From Auanema rhodensis (Eukaryota > Nematoda > Chromadorea > Rhabditida > Rhabditidae), in NCBI GenBank assembly GCA_964057225.1, contig OZ059895.1:23508688-23572687 (forward strand): a stretch of 64,000 nt of DNA, given 5' to 3'. The translations under genes were made by a program, and so were the position numbers. Shown piece after piece: positions 41,301 through 55,400 of this stretch. Every line of letters begins with the position of its first letter. Position 1 is the stretch's first letter. The notes beneath the pieces are model-generated. The model was not told the DNA's origin. It searched no databases and saw only the letters and a program-made list of their open reading frames with translations.

Positions 41301-42249
41301 ATGATCGTTTGAAAAATGATGCATTAGTGTATGTTGAGTTTCCATGTACACTCAACATTGCTTCCAAAAACATTTTGACAAAAATTTTTTCGAAAAATTT
41401 CAAAATAATTTAGCAAAAAGTAGATGTTTTTAGATTCCTTTTTTCAAGGCAAAGACGATGGACAATGTTATTCAACGAAAAAATTAATTCTTCAGGGTGA
41501 AAATCGAGGATATAAGTGTGAACTTATATCAGTTGATATCTCGGTGCATTTTTAAGCTAGCGCAAATCTGATAACACAGATCGACGCAGCTTAAAAATCC
41601 GCATCGAATGCACTATACTACATGGAGAAACGCTTAATACAAAAATTAGTTATGATCGTTTGAAAAATGATGCATTAGTGTATGTTGAGTTTCCATGTAC
41701 ACTCAACATTGCTTCCAAAAACATTTTGACAAAAATTTTTTCGAAAAATTTCAAAATAATTTAGCAAAAAGTAGATGTTTTTAGATTTCTTTTTTCAAGG
41801 CAAAGACGATGGACATTGTTATTCAACGAAAAAATTAATTCTTCAGGGTGAAAATCGAGGATATAAGTGTGAACATATATCAGTTGATATCTCGGTGCAT
41901 TTTTAAGCTAGCGCAAATCTGATAACACAGATCGACGCAGCTTAAAAATCTGCATCGAATGCACTATACTACATTGAGAAACGCTTAATACAAAAATTAG
42001 TTATGATCGTTTGAAAAATGATGCATTAGTGTATGTTGAGTTTCCATGTACACTCAACATTGCTTCCAAAAACATTTTGACAAAAATTTTTTCGAAAAAT
42101 TTCAAAATAATTTAGCAAAAAGTAGATGTTTTTAGATTCCTTTTTTCAAGGCAAAGACGATGGACAATGTTATTCAACGAAAAAATTAATTCTTCAGGGT
42201 GAAAATCGAGGATATAAGTGTGAACTTATATCAGTTGATATCTCGGTGC

Positions 42250-45200
42250 ATTTTTAAGCTAGCGCAAATCTGATAACACAGATCGACGCAGCTTAAAAAT
42301 CCGCATCGAATGCACTATACTACATGGAGAAACGCTTAATACAAAAATTAGTTATGATCGTTTGAAAAATGATGCATTAGTGTATGTTGAGTTTCCATGT
42401 ACACTCAACATTGCTTCCAAAAACATTTTGACAAAAATTTTTTCGAAAAATTTCAAAACAATTTAGCAAAAAGTAGATGTTTTTAGATTCCTTTTTTCAA
42501 GACAAAGACGATGGACAATGTTATTCAACGAAAAAATTAATTCTTCAGGGTGAAAATCGAGGATATAAGTGTGAACTTATATCAGTTGATATCTCGGTGC
42601 ATTTTTAAGCTAGCGCAAATCTGATAACACAGATCGACGCAGCTTAAAAATCCGCATCGAATGCACTATACTACATGGAGAAACGCTTAATACAAAAATT
42701 AGTTATGATCGTTTGAAAAATGATGCATTAGTGTATGTTGAGTTTCCATGTACACTCAACATTGCTTCCAAAAACATTTTGACAAAAATTTTTTCGAAAA
42801 ATTTCGAAATAATTTAGCAAAAAGTAGATGTTTTTAGATTCCTTTTTTCAAGGCAAAGACGATGGACATTGTTATTCAACGAAAAAATTAATTCTTCAGG
42901 GTGAAAATCGAGGATATAAGTGTGAACATATATCAGTTGATATCTCGGTGCATTTTTAAGCTAGCGCAAATCTGATAACACAGATCGACGCAGCTTAAAA
43001 ATCCGCATCGAATGCACTATATTACATTGAGAAACGCTTAATACAAAAATTAAATATGATCGTTTGAAAAATGATGCATTAGTGTATGTTGAGTTTCCAT
43101 GTACACTCAACATTGCTTCCAAAAACATTTTGACAAAAATTTTTTCGAGAAATTTCAAAATAATTTAGCGAAAAGTAGATGTTTTTAGATTCCTTTTTTC
43201 AAGGCAAAGACGATGGACATTGTTATTCAACGAAAAAATTAATTCTTCAGGGTGAAAATCGAGGATATAAGTGTGAACTTATATCAGTTGATATCTCGGT
43301 GCATTTTTAAGCTAGCGCAAATCTGATAACACAGATCGACGCAGCTTAAAAATCCGCATCGAATGCACTATACTACATGGAGAAACGCTTAATACAAAAA
43401 TTAGTTATGATCGTTTGAAAAATGATGCATTAGTGTATGTTGAGTTTCCATGTACACTCAACATTGCTTCCAAAAACATTTTGACAAAAATTTTTTCGAA
43501 AAATTTCGAAATAATTTAGCAAAAAGTAGATGTTTTTAGATTCCTTTTTTCAAGGCAAAGACGATGGACATTGTTATTCAACGAAAAAATTAATTCTTCA
43601 GGGTGAAAATCGAGGATATAAGTGTGAACATATATCAGTTGATATCTCGGTGCATTTTTAAGCTAGCGCAAATCTGATAACACAGATCGACGCAGCTTAA
43701 AAATCCGCATCGAATGCACTATATTACATTGAGAAACGCTTAATACAAAAATTAAATATGATCGTTTGAAAAATGATGCATTAGTGTATGTTGAGTTTCC
43801 ATGTACACTCAACATTGCTTCCAAAAACATTTTGACAAAAATTTTTTCGAGAAATTTCAAAATAATTTAGCGAAAAGTAGATGTTTTTAGATTCCTTTTT
43901 TCAAGGCAAAGACGATGGACATTGTTATTCAACGAAAAAATTAATTCTTCAGGGTGAAAATCGAGGATATAAGTGTGAACATATATCAGTTGATATCTCG
44001 GTGCATTTTTAAGCTAGCGCAAATCTGATAACACAGATCGACGCAGCTTAAAAATCTGCATCGAATGCACTATATTACATTGAGAAACGCTTAATACAAA
44101 AATTAAATATGATCGTTTGAAAAATGATGCATTAGTGTATGTTGAGTTTCCATGTACACTCAACATTGCTTCCAAAAACATTTTGACAAAAATTTTTTCG
44201 AGAAATTTCAAAATAATTTAGCGAAAAGTAGATGTTTTTAGATTCCTTTTTTCAAGGCAAAGACGATGGACATTGTTATTCAACGAAAAAATTAATTCTT
44301 CAGGGTGAAAATCGAGGATATAAGTGTGAACATATATCAGTTGATATCTCGGTGCATTTTTAAGCTAGCGCAAATCTGATAACACAGATCGACGCAGCTT
44401 AAAAATCTGCATCGAATGCACTATACTACATTGAGAAACGCTTAATACAAAAATTAGTTATGATCGTTTGAAAAATGATGCATTAGTGTATGTTGAGTTT
44501 CCATGTACACTCAACATTGCTTCCAAAAACATTTTGACAAAAATTTTTTCGAAAAATTTCAAAATAATTTAGCAAAAAGTAGATGTTTTTAGATTTCTTT
44601 TTTCAAGGCAAAGACGATGGACATTGTTATTCAACGAAAAAATTAATTCTTCAGGGTGAAAATCGAGGATATAAGTGTGAACTTACATCAGTTGATATCT
44701 CGGTGCATTTTTAAGCTAGCGCAAATCTGATAACACAGATCGACGCAGCTTAAAAATCCGCATCGAATGCACTATACTACATGGAGAAACGCTTAATACA
44801 AAAATTAGTTATGATCGTTTGAAAAATGATGCATTAGTGTATGTTGAGTTTCCATGTACACTCAACATTGCTTCCAAAAACATTTTGACAAAAATTTTTT
44901 CGAAAAATTTCAAAATAATTTAGCAAAAAGTAGATGTTTTTAGATTCCTTTTTTCAAGGCAAAGACGATGGACAATGTTATTCAACGAAAAAATTAATTC
45001 TTCAGGGTGAAAATCGAGGATATAAGTGTGAACTTATATCAGTTGATATCTCGGTGCATTTTTAAGCTAGCGCAAATCTGATAACACAGATCGACGCAGC
45101 TTAAAAATCCGCATCGAATGCACTATACTACATGGAGAAACGCTTAATACAAAAATTAGTTATGATCGTTTGAAAAATGATGCATTAGTGTATGTTGAGT

Positions 45201-46110
45201 TTCCATGTACACTCAACATTGCTTCCAAAAACATTTTGACAAAAATTTTTTCGAAAAATTTCAAAACAATTTAGCAAAAAGTAGATGTTTTTAGATTCCT
45301 TTTTTCAAGACAAAGACGATGGACAATGTTATTCAACGAAAAAATTAATTCTTCAGGGTGAAAATCGAGGATATAAGTGTGAACTTATATCAGTTGATAT
45401 CTCGGTGCATTTTTAAGCTAGCGCAAATCTGATAACACAGATCGACGCAGCTTAAAAATCCGCATCGAATGCACTATACTACATGGAGAAACGCTTAATA
45501 CAAAAATTAGTTATGATCGTTTGAAAAATGATGCATTAGTGTATGTTGAGTTTCCATGTACACTCAACATTGCTTCCAAAAACATTTTGACAAAAATTTT
45601 TTCGAAAAATTTCGAAATAATTTAGCAAAAAGTAGATGTTTTTAGATTCCTTTTTTCAAGGCAAAGACGATGGACATTGTTATTCAACGAAAAAATTAAT
45701 TCTTCAGGGTGAAAATCGAGGATATAAGTGTGAACATATATCAGTTGATATCTCGGTGCATTTTTAAGCTAGCGCAAATCTGATAACACAGATCGACGCA
45801 GCTTAAAAATCCGCATCGAATGCACTATATTACATTGAGAAACGCTTAATACAAAAATTAAATATGATCGTTTGAAAAATGATGCATTAGTGTATGTTGA
45901 GTTTCCATGTACACTCAACATTGCTTCCAAAAACATTTTGACAAAAATTTTTTCGAGAAATTTCAAAATAATTTAGCGAAAAGTAGATGTTTTTAGATTC
46001 CTTTTTTCAAGGCAAAGACGATGGACATTGTTATTCAACGAAAAAATTAATTCTTCAGGGTGAAAATCGAGGATATAAGTGTGAACATATATCAGTTGAT
46101 ATCTCGGTGC
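42250..46110 (-). repeat. Three-unit block duplicated at offset 8 monomers (2808 bp)
   Basis: Units 42250-43302 recur at 45058-46110. The order is CAAAACAA with CAAGACAAAG; then CATGGAG with TTCGAAATA; then TATATTACATTG with TTAAATATG, TTCGAGAAATT and TTTAGCGAAAAG. The last type also occurs at 43654-44004 and 44005-44355. Units 44356-44706 and 46462-46812 additionally share GAACTTACATC. The TTAAATATG change removes a stop codon in one minus-strand frame, producing spurious 65-codon open frames here. Confidence 0.8.
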
Positions 46111-48216
46111 ATTTTTAAGCTAGCGCAAATCTGATAACACAGATCGACGCAGCTTAAAAATCTGCATCGAATGCACTATACTACATTGAGAAACGCTTAA
46201 TACAAAAATTAGTTATGATCGTTTGAAAAATGATGCATTAGTGTATGTTGAGTTTCCATGTACACTCAACATTGCTTCCAAAAACATTTTGACAAAAATT
46301 TTTTCGAGAAATTTCAAAATAATTTAGCGAAAAGTAGATGTTTTTAGATTCCTTTTTTCAAGGCAAAGACGATGGACATTGTTATTCAACGAAAAAATTA
46401 ATTCTTCAGGGTGAAAATCGAGGATATAAGTGTGAACATATATCAGTTGATATCTCGGTGCATTTTTAAGCTAGCGCAAATCTGATAACACAGATCGACG
46501 CAGCTTAAAAATCTGCATCGAATGCACTATACTACATTGAGAAACGCTTAATACAAAAATTAGTTATGATCGTTTGAAAAATGATGCATTAGTGTATGTT
46601 GAGTTTCCATGTACACTCAACATTGCTTCCAAAAACATTTTGACAAAAATTTTTTCGAAAAATTTCAAAATAATTTAGCAAAAAGTAGATGTTTTTAGAT
46701 TTCTTTTTTCAAGGCGAAGACGATGGACATTGTTATTCAACGAAAAAATTAATTCTTCAGGGTGAAAATCGAGGATATAAGTGTGAACTTACATCAGTTG
46801 ATATCTCGGTGCATTTTTAAGCTAGCGCAAATCTGATAACACAGATCGACGCAGCCTAAAAATCCGCATCGAATGCACTATACTACATGGAGAAACGCTT
46901 AATACAAAAATTAGTTATGATCGTTTGAAAAATGATGCATTAGTGTATGTTGAGTTTCCATGTACACTCAACATTGCTTCCAAAAACATTTTGACAAAAA
47001 TTTTTTCGAAAAATTTCAAAATAATTTAGCAAAAAGTAGATGTTTTTAGATTCCTTTTTTCAAGGCAAAGACGATGGACAATGTTATTCAACGAAAAAAT
47101 TAATTCTTCAGGGTGAAAATCGAGGATATAAGTGTGAACTTATATCAGTTGATATCTCGGTGCATTTTTAAGCTAGCGCAAATCTGATAACACAGATCGA
47201 CGCAGCTTAAAAATCCGCATCGAATGCACTATACTACATGGAGAAACGCTTAATACAAAAATTAGTTATGATCGTTTGAAAAATGATGCATTAGTGTATG
47301 TTGAGTTTCCATGTACACTCAACATTGCTTCCAAAAACATTTTGACAAAAATTTTTTCGAAAAATTTCGAAATAATTTAGCAAAAAGTAGATGTTTTTAG
47401 ATTCCTTTTTTCAAGGCAAAGACGATGGACATTGTTATTCAACGAAAAAATTAATTCTTCAGGGTGAAAATCGAGGATATAAGTGTGAACATATATCAGT
47501 TGATATCTCGGTGCATTTTTAAGCTAGCGCAAATCTGATAACACAGATCGACGCAGCTTAAAAATCCGCATCGAATGCACTATACTACATTGAGAAACGC
47601 TTAATACAAAAATTAGTTATGATCGTTTGAAAAATGATGCATTAGTGTATGTTGAGTTTCCATGTACACTCAACATTGCTTCCAAAAACATTTTGACAAA
47701 AATTTTTTCGAAAAATTTCAAAATAATTTAGCAAAAAGTAGATGTTTTTAGATTCCTTTTTTCAAGGCAAAGACGATGGACAATGTTATTCAACGAAAAA
47801 ATTAATTCTTCAGGGTGAAAATCGAGGATATAAGTGTGAACTTATATCAGTTGATATCTCGGTGCATTTTTAAGCTAGCGCAAATCTGATAACACAGATC
47901 GACGCAGCTTAAAAATCCGCATCGAATGCACTATACTACATGGAGAAACGCTTAATACAAAAATTAGTTATGATCGTTTGAAAAATGATGCATTAGTGTA
48001 TGTTGAGTTTCCATGTACACTCAACATTGCTTCCAAAAACATTTTGACAAAAATTTTTTCGAAAAATTTCGAAATAATTTAGCAAAAAGTAGATGTTTTT
48101 AGATTCCTTTTTTCAAGGCAAAGACGATGGACATTGTTATTCAACGAAAAAATTAATTCTTCAGGGTGAAAATCGAGGATATAAGTGTGAACATATATCA
48201 GTTGATATCTCGGTGC

Positions 48217-51200
48217 ATTTTTAAGCTAGCGCAAATCTGATAACACAGATCGACGCAGCTTAAAAATCCGCATCGAATGCACTATACTACATTGAGAAAC
48301 GCTTAATACAAAAATTAGTTATGATCGTTTGAAAAATGATGCATTAGTGTATGTTGAGTTTCCATGTACACTCAACATTGCTTCCAAAAACATTTTGACA
48401 AAAATTTTTTCGAAAAATTTCAAAATAATTTAGCAAAAAGTAGATGTTTTTAGATTCTTTTTTTCAAGGCAAAGACGATGGACATTGTTATTCAACGAAA
48501 AAATTAATTCTTCAGGGTGAAAATCGAGGATATAAGTGTGAACTTATATCAGTTGATATCTCGGTGCATTTTTAAGCTAGCGCAAATCTGATAACACAGA
48601 TCGACGCAGCTTAAAAATCCGCATCGAATGCACTATACTACATGGAGAAACGCTTAATACAAAAATTAGTTATGATCGTTTGAAAAATGATGCATTAGTG
48701 TATGTTGAGTTTCCATGTACACTCAACATTGCTTCCAAAAACATTTTGACAAAAATTTTTTCGAAAAATTTCAAAATAATTTAGCAAAAAGTAGATGTTT
48801 TTAGATTCCTTTTTTCAAGGCAAAGACGATGGACAATGTTATTCAACGAAAAAATTAATTCTTCAGGGTGAAAATCGAGGATATAAGTGTGAACTTATAT
48901 CAGTTGATATCTCGGTGCATTTTTAAGCTAGCGCAAATCTGATAACACAGATCGACGCAGCTTAAAAATCCGCATCGAATGCACTATACTACATGGAGAA
49001 ACGCTTAATACAAAAATTAGTTATGATCGTTTGAAAAATGATGCATTAGTGTATGTTGAGTTTCCATGTACACTCAACATTGCTTCCAAAAACATTTTGA
49101 CAAAAATTTTTTCGAAAAATTTCAAAATAATTTAGCAAGAAGTAGATGTTTTTAGATTTCTTTTTTTAAGGCAAAGACGATGGACATTGTTATTCAACGA
49201 AAAAATTAATTCTTCAGGGTGAAAATCGAGGATATAAGTGTGAACTTATATCAGTTGATATCTCGGTGCATTTTTAAGCTAGCGCAAATCTGATAACACA
49301 GATCGACGCAGCTTAAAAATCCGCATCGAATGCACTATACTACATTGAGAAACGCTTAATACAAAAATTAGTTATGATCGTTTGAAAAATGATGCATTAG
49401 TGTATGTTGAGTTTCCATGTACACTCAACATTGCTTCCAAAAACATTTTGACAAAAATTTTTTCGAAAAATTTCGAAATAATTTAGCAAAAAGTAGATGT
49501 TTTTAGATTCCTTTTTTCAAGGCAAAGACGATGGACATTGTTATTCAACGAAAAAATTAATTCTTCAGGGTGAAAATCGAGGATATAAGTGTGAACATAT
49601 ATCAGTTGATATCTCGGTGCATTTTTAAGCTAGCGCAAATCTGATAACACAGATCGACGCAGCTTAAAAATCCGCATCGAATGCACTATACTACATTGAG
49701 AAACGCTTAATACAAAAATTAGTTATGATCGTTTGAAAAATGATGCATTAGTGTATGTTGAGTTTCCATGTACACTCAACATTGCTTCCAAAAACATTTT
49801 GACAAAAATTTTTTCGAAAAATTTCAAAATAATTTAGCAAAAAGTAGATGTTTTTAGATTCTTTTTTTCAAGGCAAAGACGATGGACATTGTTATTCAAC
49901 GAAAAAATTAATTCTTCAGGGTGAAAATCGAGGATATAAGTGTGAACTTATATCAGTTGATATCTCGGTGCATTTTTAAGCTAGCGCAAATCTGATAACA
50001 CAGATCGACGCAGCTTAAAAATCCGCATCGAATGCACTATACTACATGGAGAAACGCTTAATACAAAAATTAGTTATGATCGTTTGAAAAATGATGCATT
50101 AGTGTATGTTGAGTTTCCATGTACACTCAACATTGCTTCCAAAAACATTTTGACAAAAATTTTTTCGAAAAATTTCAAAATAATTTAGCAAAAAGTAGAT
50201 GTTTTTAGATTCCTTTTTTCAAGGCAAAGACGATGGACAATGTTATTCAACGAAAAAATTAATTCTTCAGGGTGAAAATCGAGGATATAAGTGTGAACTT
50301 ATATCAGTTGATATCTCGGTGCATTTTTAAGCTAGCGCAAATCTGATAACACAGATCGACGCAGCTTAAAAATCCGCATCGAATGCACTATACTACATGG
50401 AGAAACGCTTAATACAAAAATTAGTTATGATCGTTTGAAAAATGATGCATTAGTGTATGTTGAGTTTCCATGTACACTCAACATTGCTTCCAAAAACATT
50501 TTGACAAAAATTTTTTCGAAAAATTTCAAAATAATTTAGCAAGAAGTAGATGTTTTTAGATTTCTTTTTTTAAGGCAAAGACGATGGACATTGTTATTCA
50601 ACGAAAAAATTAATTCTTCAGGGTGAAAATCGAGGATATAAGTGTGAACTTATATCAGTTGATATCTCGGTGCATTTTTAAGCTAGCGCAAATCTGATAA
50701 CACAGATCGACGCAGCTTAAAAATCCGCATCGAATGCACTATACTACATTGAGAAACGCTTAATACAAAAATTAGTTATGATCGTTTGAAAAATGATGCA
50801 TTAGTGTATGTTGAGTTTCCATGTACACTCAACATTGCTTCCAAAAACATTTTGACAAAAATTTTTTCGAAAAATTTCGAAATAATTTAGCAAAAAGTAG
50901 ATGTTTTTAGATTCCTTTTTTCAAGGCAAAGACGATGGACATTGTTATTCAACGAAAAAATTAATTCTTCAGGGTGAAAATCGAGGATATAAGTGTGAAC
51001 ATATATCAGTTGATATCTCGGTGCATTTTTAAGCTAGCGCAAATCTGATAACACAGATCGACGCAGCTTAAAAATCCGCATCGAATGCACTATACTACAT
51101 TGAGAAACGCTTAATACAAAAATTAGTTATGATCGTTTGAAAAATGATGCATTAGTGTATGTTGAGTTTCCATGTACACTCAACATTGCTTCCAAAAACA

Positions 51201-52428
51201 TTTTGACAAAAATTTTTTCGAAAAATTTCAAAATAATTTAGCAAAAAGTAGATGTTTTTAGATTCTTTTTTTCAAGGCAAAGACGATGGACATTGTTATT
51301 CAACGAAAAAATTAATTCTTCAGGGTGAAAATCGAGGATATAAGTGTGAACTTATATCAGTTGATATCTCGGTGCATTTTTAAGCTAGCGCAAATCTGAT
51401 AACACAGATCGACGCAGCTTAAAAATCCGCATCGAATGCACTATACTAAATGGAGAAACGCTTAATACAAAAATTAGTTATGATCGTTTGAAAAATGATG
51501 CATTAGTGTATGTTGAGTTTCCATGTACACTCAACATTGCTTCCAAAAACATTTTGACAAAAATTTTTTCGAAAAATTTCAAAATAATTTAGCAAAAAGT
51601 AGATGTTTTTAGATTCTTTTTTTCAAGGCAAAGACGATGGACATTGTTATTCAACGAAAAAATTAATTCTTCAGGGTGAAAATCGAGGATATAAGTGTGA
51701 ACTTATATCAGTTGATATCTCGGTGCATTTTTAAGCTAGCGCAAATCTGATAACACAGATCGACGCAGCTTAAAAATCCGCATCGAATGCACTATACTAC
51801 ATGGAGAAACGCTTAATACAAAAATTAGTTATGATCGTTTGAAAAATGATGCATTAGTGTATGTTGAGTTTCCATGTACACTCAACATTGCTTCCAAAAA
51901 CATTTTGACAAAAATTTTTTCGAAAAATTTCAAAATAATTTAGCAAGAAGTAGATGTTTTTAGATTTCTTTTTTTAAGGCAAAGACGATGGACATTGTTA
52001 TTCAACGAAAAAATTAATTCTTCAGGGTGAAAATCGAGGATATAAGTGTGAACTTATATCAGTTGATATCTCGGTGCATTTTTAAGCTAGCGCAAATCTG
52101 ATAACACAGATCGACGCAGCTTAAAAATCCGCATCGAATGCACTATACTACATTGAGAAACGCTTAATACAAAAATTAGTTATGATCGTTTGAAAAATGA
52201 TGCATTAGTGTATGTTGAGTTTCCATGTACACTCAACATTGCTTCCAAAAACATTTTGACAAAAATTTTTTCGAAAAATTTCGAAATAATTTAGCAAAAA
52301 GTAGATGTTTTTAGATTCCTTTTTTCAAGGCAAAGACGATGGACATTGTTATTCAACGAAAAAATTAATTCTTCAGGGTGAAAATCGAGGATATAAGTGT
52401 GAACATATATCAGTTGATATCTCGGTGC
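48217..52428 (-). repeat. Four-monomer higher-order repeat, three tandem copies (1404 bp each)
   Basis: Copies are 48217-49620, 49621-51024 and 51025-52428. Read along the plus strand, each holds: (1) CATTGAG with GATTCTTTTTTTC; (2) CATGGAG; (3) CATGGAG with GCAAGAAGTAG and TTTCTTTTTTTAAGG; (4) CATTGAG with TTCGAAATA, closing with GAACATATATC. The closing marker recurs at about 48190, 49594, 50998 and 52402, exactly 1404 bp apart. Unit 2 of the third copy differs (CTAAATGGAG near 51447, GATTCTTTTTTTC). This is the clearest regular higher-order repeat of the window. Confidence 0.88.
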
Positions 52429-55400
52429 ATTTTTAAGCTAGCGCAAATCTGATAACACAGATCGACGCAGCTTAAAAATCCGCATCGAATGCACTATACT
52501 ACATTGAGAAACGCTTAATACAAAAATTAGTTATGATCGTTTGAAAAATGATGCATTAGTGTATGTTGAGTTTCCATGTACACTCAACATTGCTTCCAAA
52601 AACATTTTGACAAAAATTTTTTCGAAAAATTTCAAAATAATTTAGCAAAAAGTAGATGTTTTTAGATTCTTTTTTTCAAGGCAAAGACGATGGACATTGT
52701 TATTCAACGAAAAAATTAATTCTTCAGGGTGAAAATCGAGGATATAAGTGTGAACTTATATCAGTTGATATCTCGGTGCATTTTTAAGCTAGCGCAAATC
52801 TGATAACACAGATCGACGCAGCTTAAAAATCCGCATCGAATGCACTATACTACATGGAGAAACGCTTAATACAAAAATTAGTTATGATCGTTTGAAAAAT
52901 GATGCATTAGTGTATGTTGAGTTTCCATGTACACTCAACATTGCTTCCAAAAACATTTTGACAAAAATTTTTTCGAAAAATTTCAAAATAATTTAGCAAA
53001 AAGTAGATGTTTTTAGATTCTTTTTTTCAAGGCAAAGACGATGGACATTGTTATTCAACGAAAAAATTAATTCTTCAGGGTGAAAATCGAGGATATAAGT
53101 GTGAACTTATATCAGTTGATATCTCGGTGCATTTTTAAGCTAGCGCAAATCTGATAACACAGATCGACGCAGCTTAAAAATCCGCATCGAATGCACTATA
53201 CTACATGGAGAAACGCTTAATACAAAAATTAGTTATGATCGTTTGAAAAATGATGCATTAGTGTATGTTGAGTTTCCATGTACACTCAACATTGCTTCCA
53301 AAAACATTTTGACAAAAATTTTTTCGAAAAATTTCAAAATAATTTAGCAAAAAGTAGATGTTTTTAGATTCCTTTTTTCAAGGCAAAGACGATGGACATT
53401 GTTATTCAACGAAAAAATTAATTCTTCAGGGTGAAAATCGAGGATATAAGTGTGAACTTATATCAGTTGATATCTCGGTGCATTTTTAAGCTAGCGCAAA
53501 TCTGATAACACAGATCGACGCAGCTTAAAAATCCGCATCGAATGCACTATACTACATGGAGAAACGCTTAATACAAAAATTAGTTATGATCGTTTGAAAA
53601 ATGATGCATTAGTGTATGTTGAGTTTCCATGTACACTCAACATTGCTTCCAAAAACATTTTGACAAAAATTTTTTCGAAAAATTTCAAAATAATTTAGCA
53701 AGAAGTAGATGTTTTTAGATTTCTTTTTTTAAGGCAAAGACGATGGACATTGTTATTCAACGAAAAAATTAATTCTTCAGGGTGAAAATCGAGGATATAA
53801 GTGTGAACTTATATCAGTTGATATCTCGGTGCATTTTTAAGCTAGCGCAAATCTGATAACACAGATCGACGCAGCTTAAAAATCCGCATCGAATGCACTA
53901 TACTACATGGAGAAACGCTTAATACAAAAATTAGTTATGATCGTTTGAAAAATGATGCATTAGTGTATGTTGAGTTTCCATGTACACTCAACATTGCTTC
54001 CAAAAACATTTTGACAAAAATTTTTTCGAAAAATTTCAAAATAATTTAGCAAAAAGTAGATGTTTTTAGATTCTTTTTTTCAAGGCAAAGACGATGGACA
54101 TTGTTATTCAACGAAAAAATTAATTCTTCAGGGTGAAAATCGAGGATATAAGTGTGAACTTATATCAGTTGATATCTCGGTGCATTTTTAAGCTAGCGCA
54201 AATCTGATAACACAGATCGACGCAGCTTAAAAATCCGCATCGAATGCACTATACTACATGGAGAAACGCTTAATACAAAAATTAGTTATGATCGTTTGAA
54301 AAATGATGCATTAGTGTATGTTGAGTTTCCATGTACACTCAACATTGCTTCCAAAAACATTTTGACAAAAATTTTTTCGAAAAATTTCAAAATAATTTAG
54401 CAAAAAGTAGATGTTTTTAGATTCCTTTTTTCAAGGCAAAGACGATGGACATTGTTATTCAACGAAAAAATTAATTCTTCAGGGTGAAAATCGAGGATAT
54501 AAGTGTGAACTTATATCAGTTGATATCTCGGTGCATTTTTAAGCTAGCGCAAATCTGATAACACAGATCGACGCAGCTTAAAAATCCGCATCGAATGCAC
54601 TATACTACATGGAGAAACGCTTAATACAAAAATTAGTTATGATCGTTTGAAAAATGATGCATTAGTGTATGTTGAGTTTCCATGTACACTCAACATTGCT
54701 TCCAAAAACATTTTGACAAAAATTTTTTCGAAAAATTTCAAAATAATTTAGCAAAAAGTAGATGTTTTTAGATTTCTTTTTTTAAGGCAAAGACGATGGA
54801 CATTGTTATTCAACGAAAAAATTAATTCTTCAGGGTGAAAATCGAGGATATAAGTGTGAACTTATATCAGTTGATATCTCGGTGCATTTTTAAGCTAGCG
54901 CAAATCTGATAACACAGATCGACGCAGCTTAAAAATCCGCATCGAATGCACTATACTACATTGAGAAACGCTTAATACAAAAATTAGTTATGATCGTTTG
55001 AAAAATGATGCATTAGTGTATGTTGAGTTTCCATGTACACTCAACATTGCTTCCAAAAACATTTTGACAAAAATTTTTTCGAAAAATTTCGAAATAATTT
55101 AGCAAAAAGTAGATGTTTTTAGATTCCTTTTTTCAAGGCAAAGACGATGGACATTGTTATTCAACGAAAAAATTAATTCTTCAGGGTGAAAATCGAGGAT
55201 ATAAGTGTGAACATATATCAGTTGATATCTCGGTGCATTTTTAAGCTAGCGCAAATCTGATAACACAGATCGACGCAGCTTAAAAATCCGCATCGAATGC
55301 ACTATACTACATTGAGAAACGCTTAATACAAAAATTAGTTATGATCGTTTGAAAAATGATGCATTAGTGTATGTTGAGTTTCCATGTACACTCAACATTG

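Noticed and set aside
42961-45966. Four nearly identical 65-codon open frames (42961, 43663, 44014, 45769) resembling a small gene family
   Set aside because: They are copies of one monomer variant spread by array duplication. Repetition of the frame follows repetition of the DNA and says nothing about selection for a protein.
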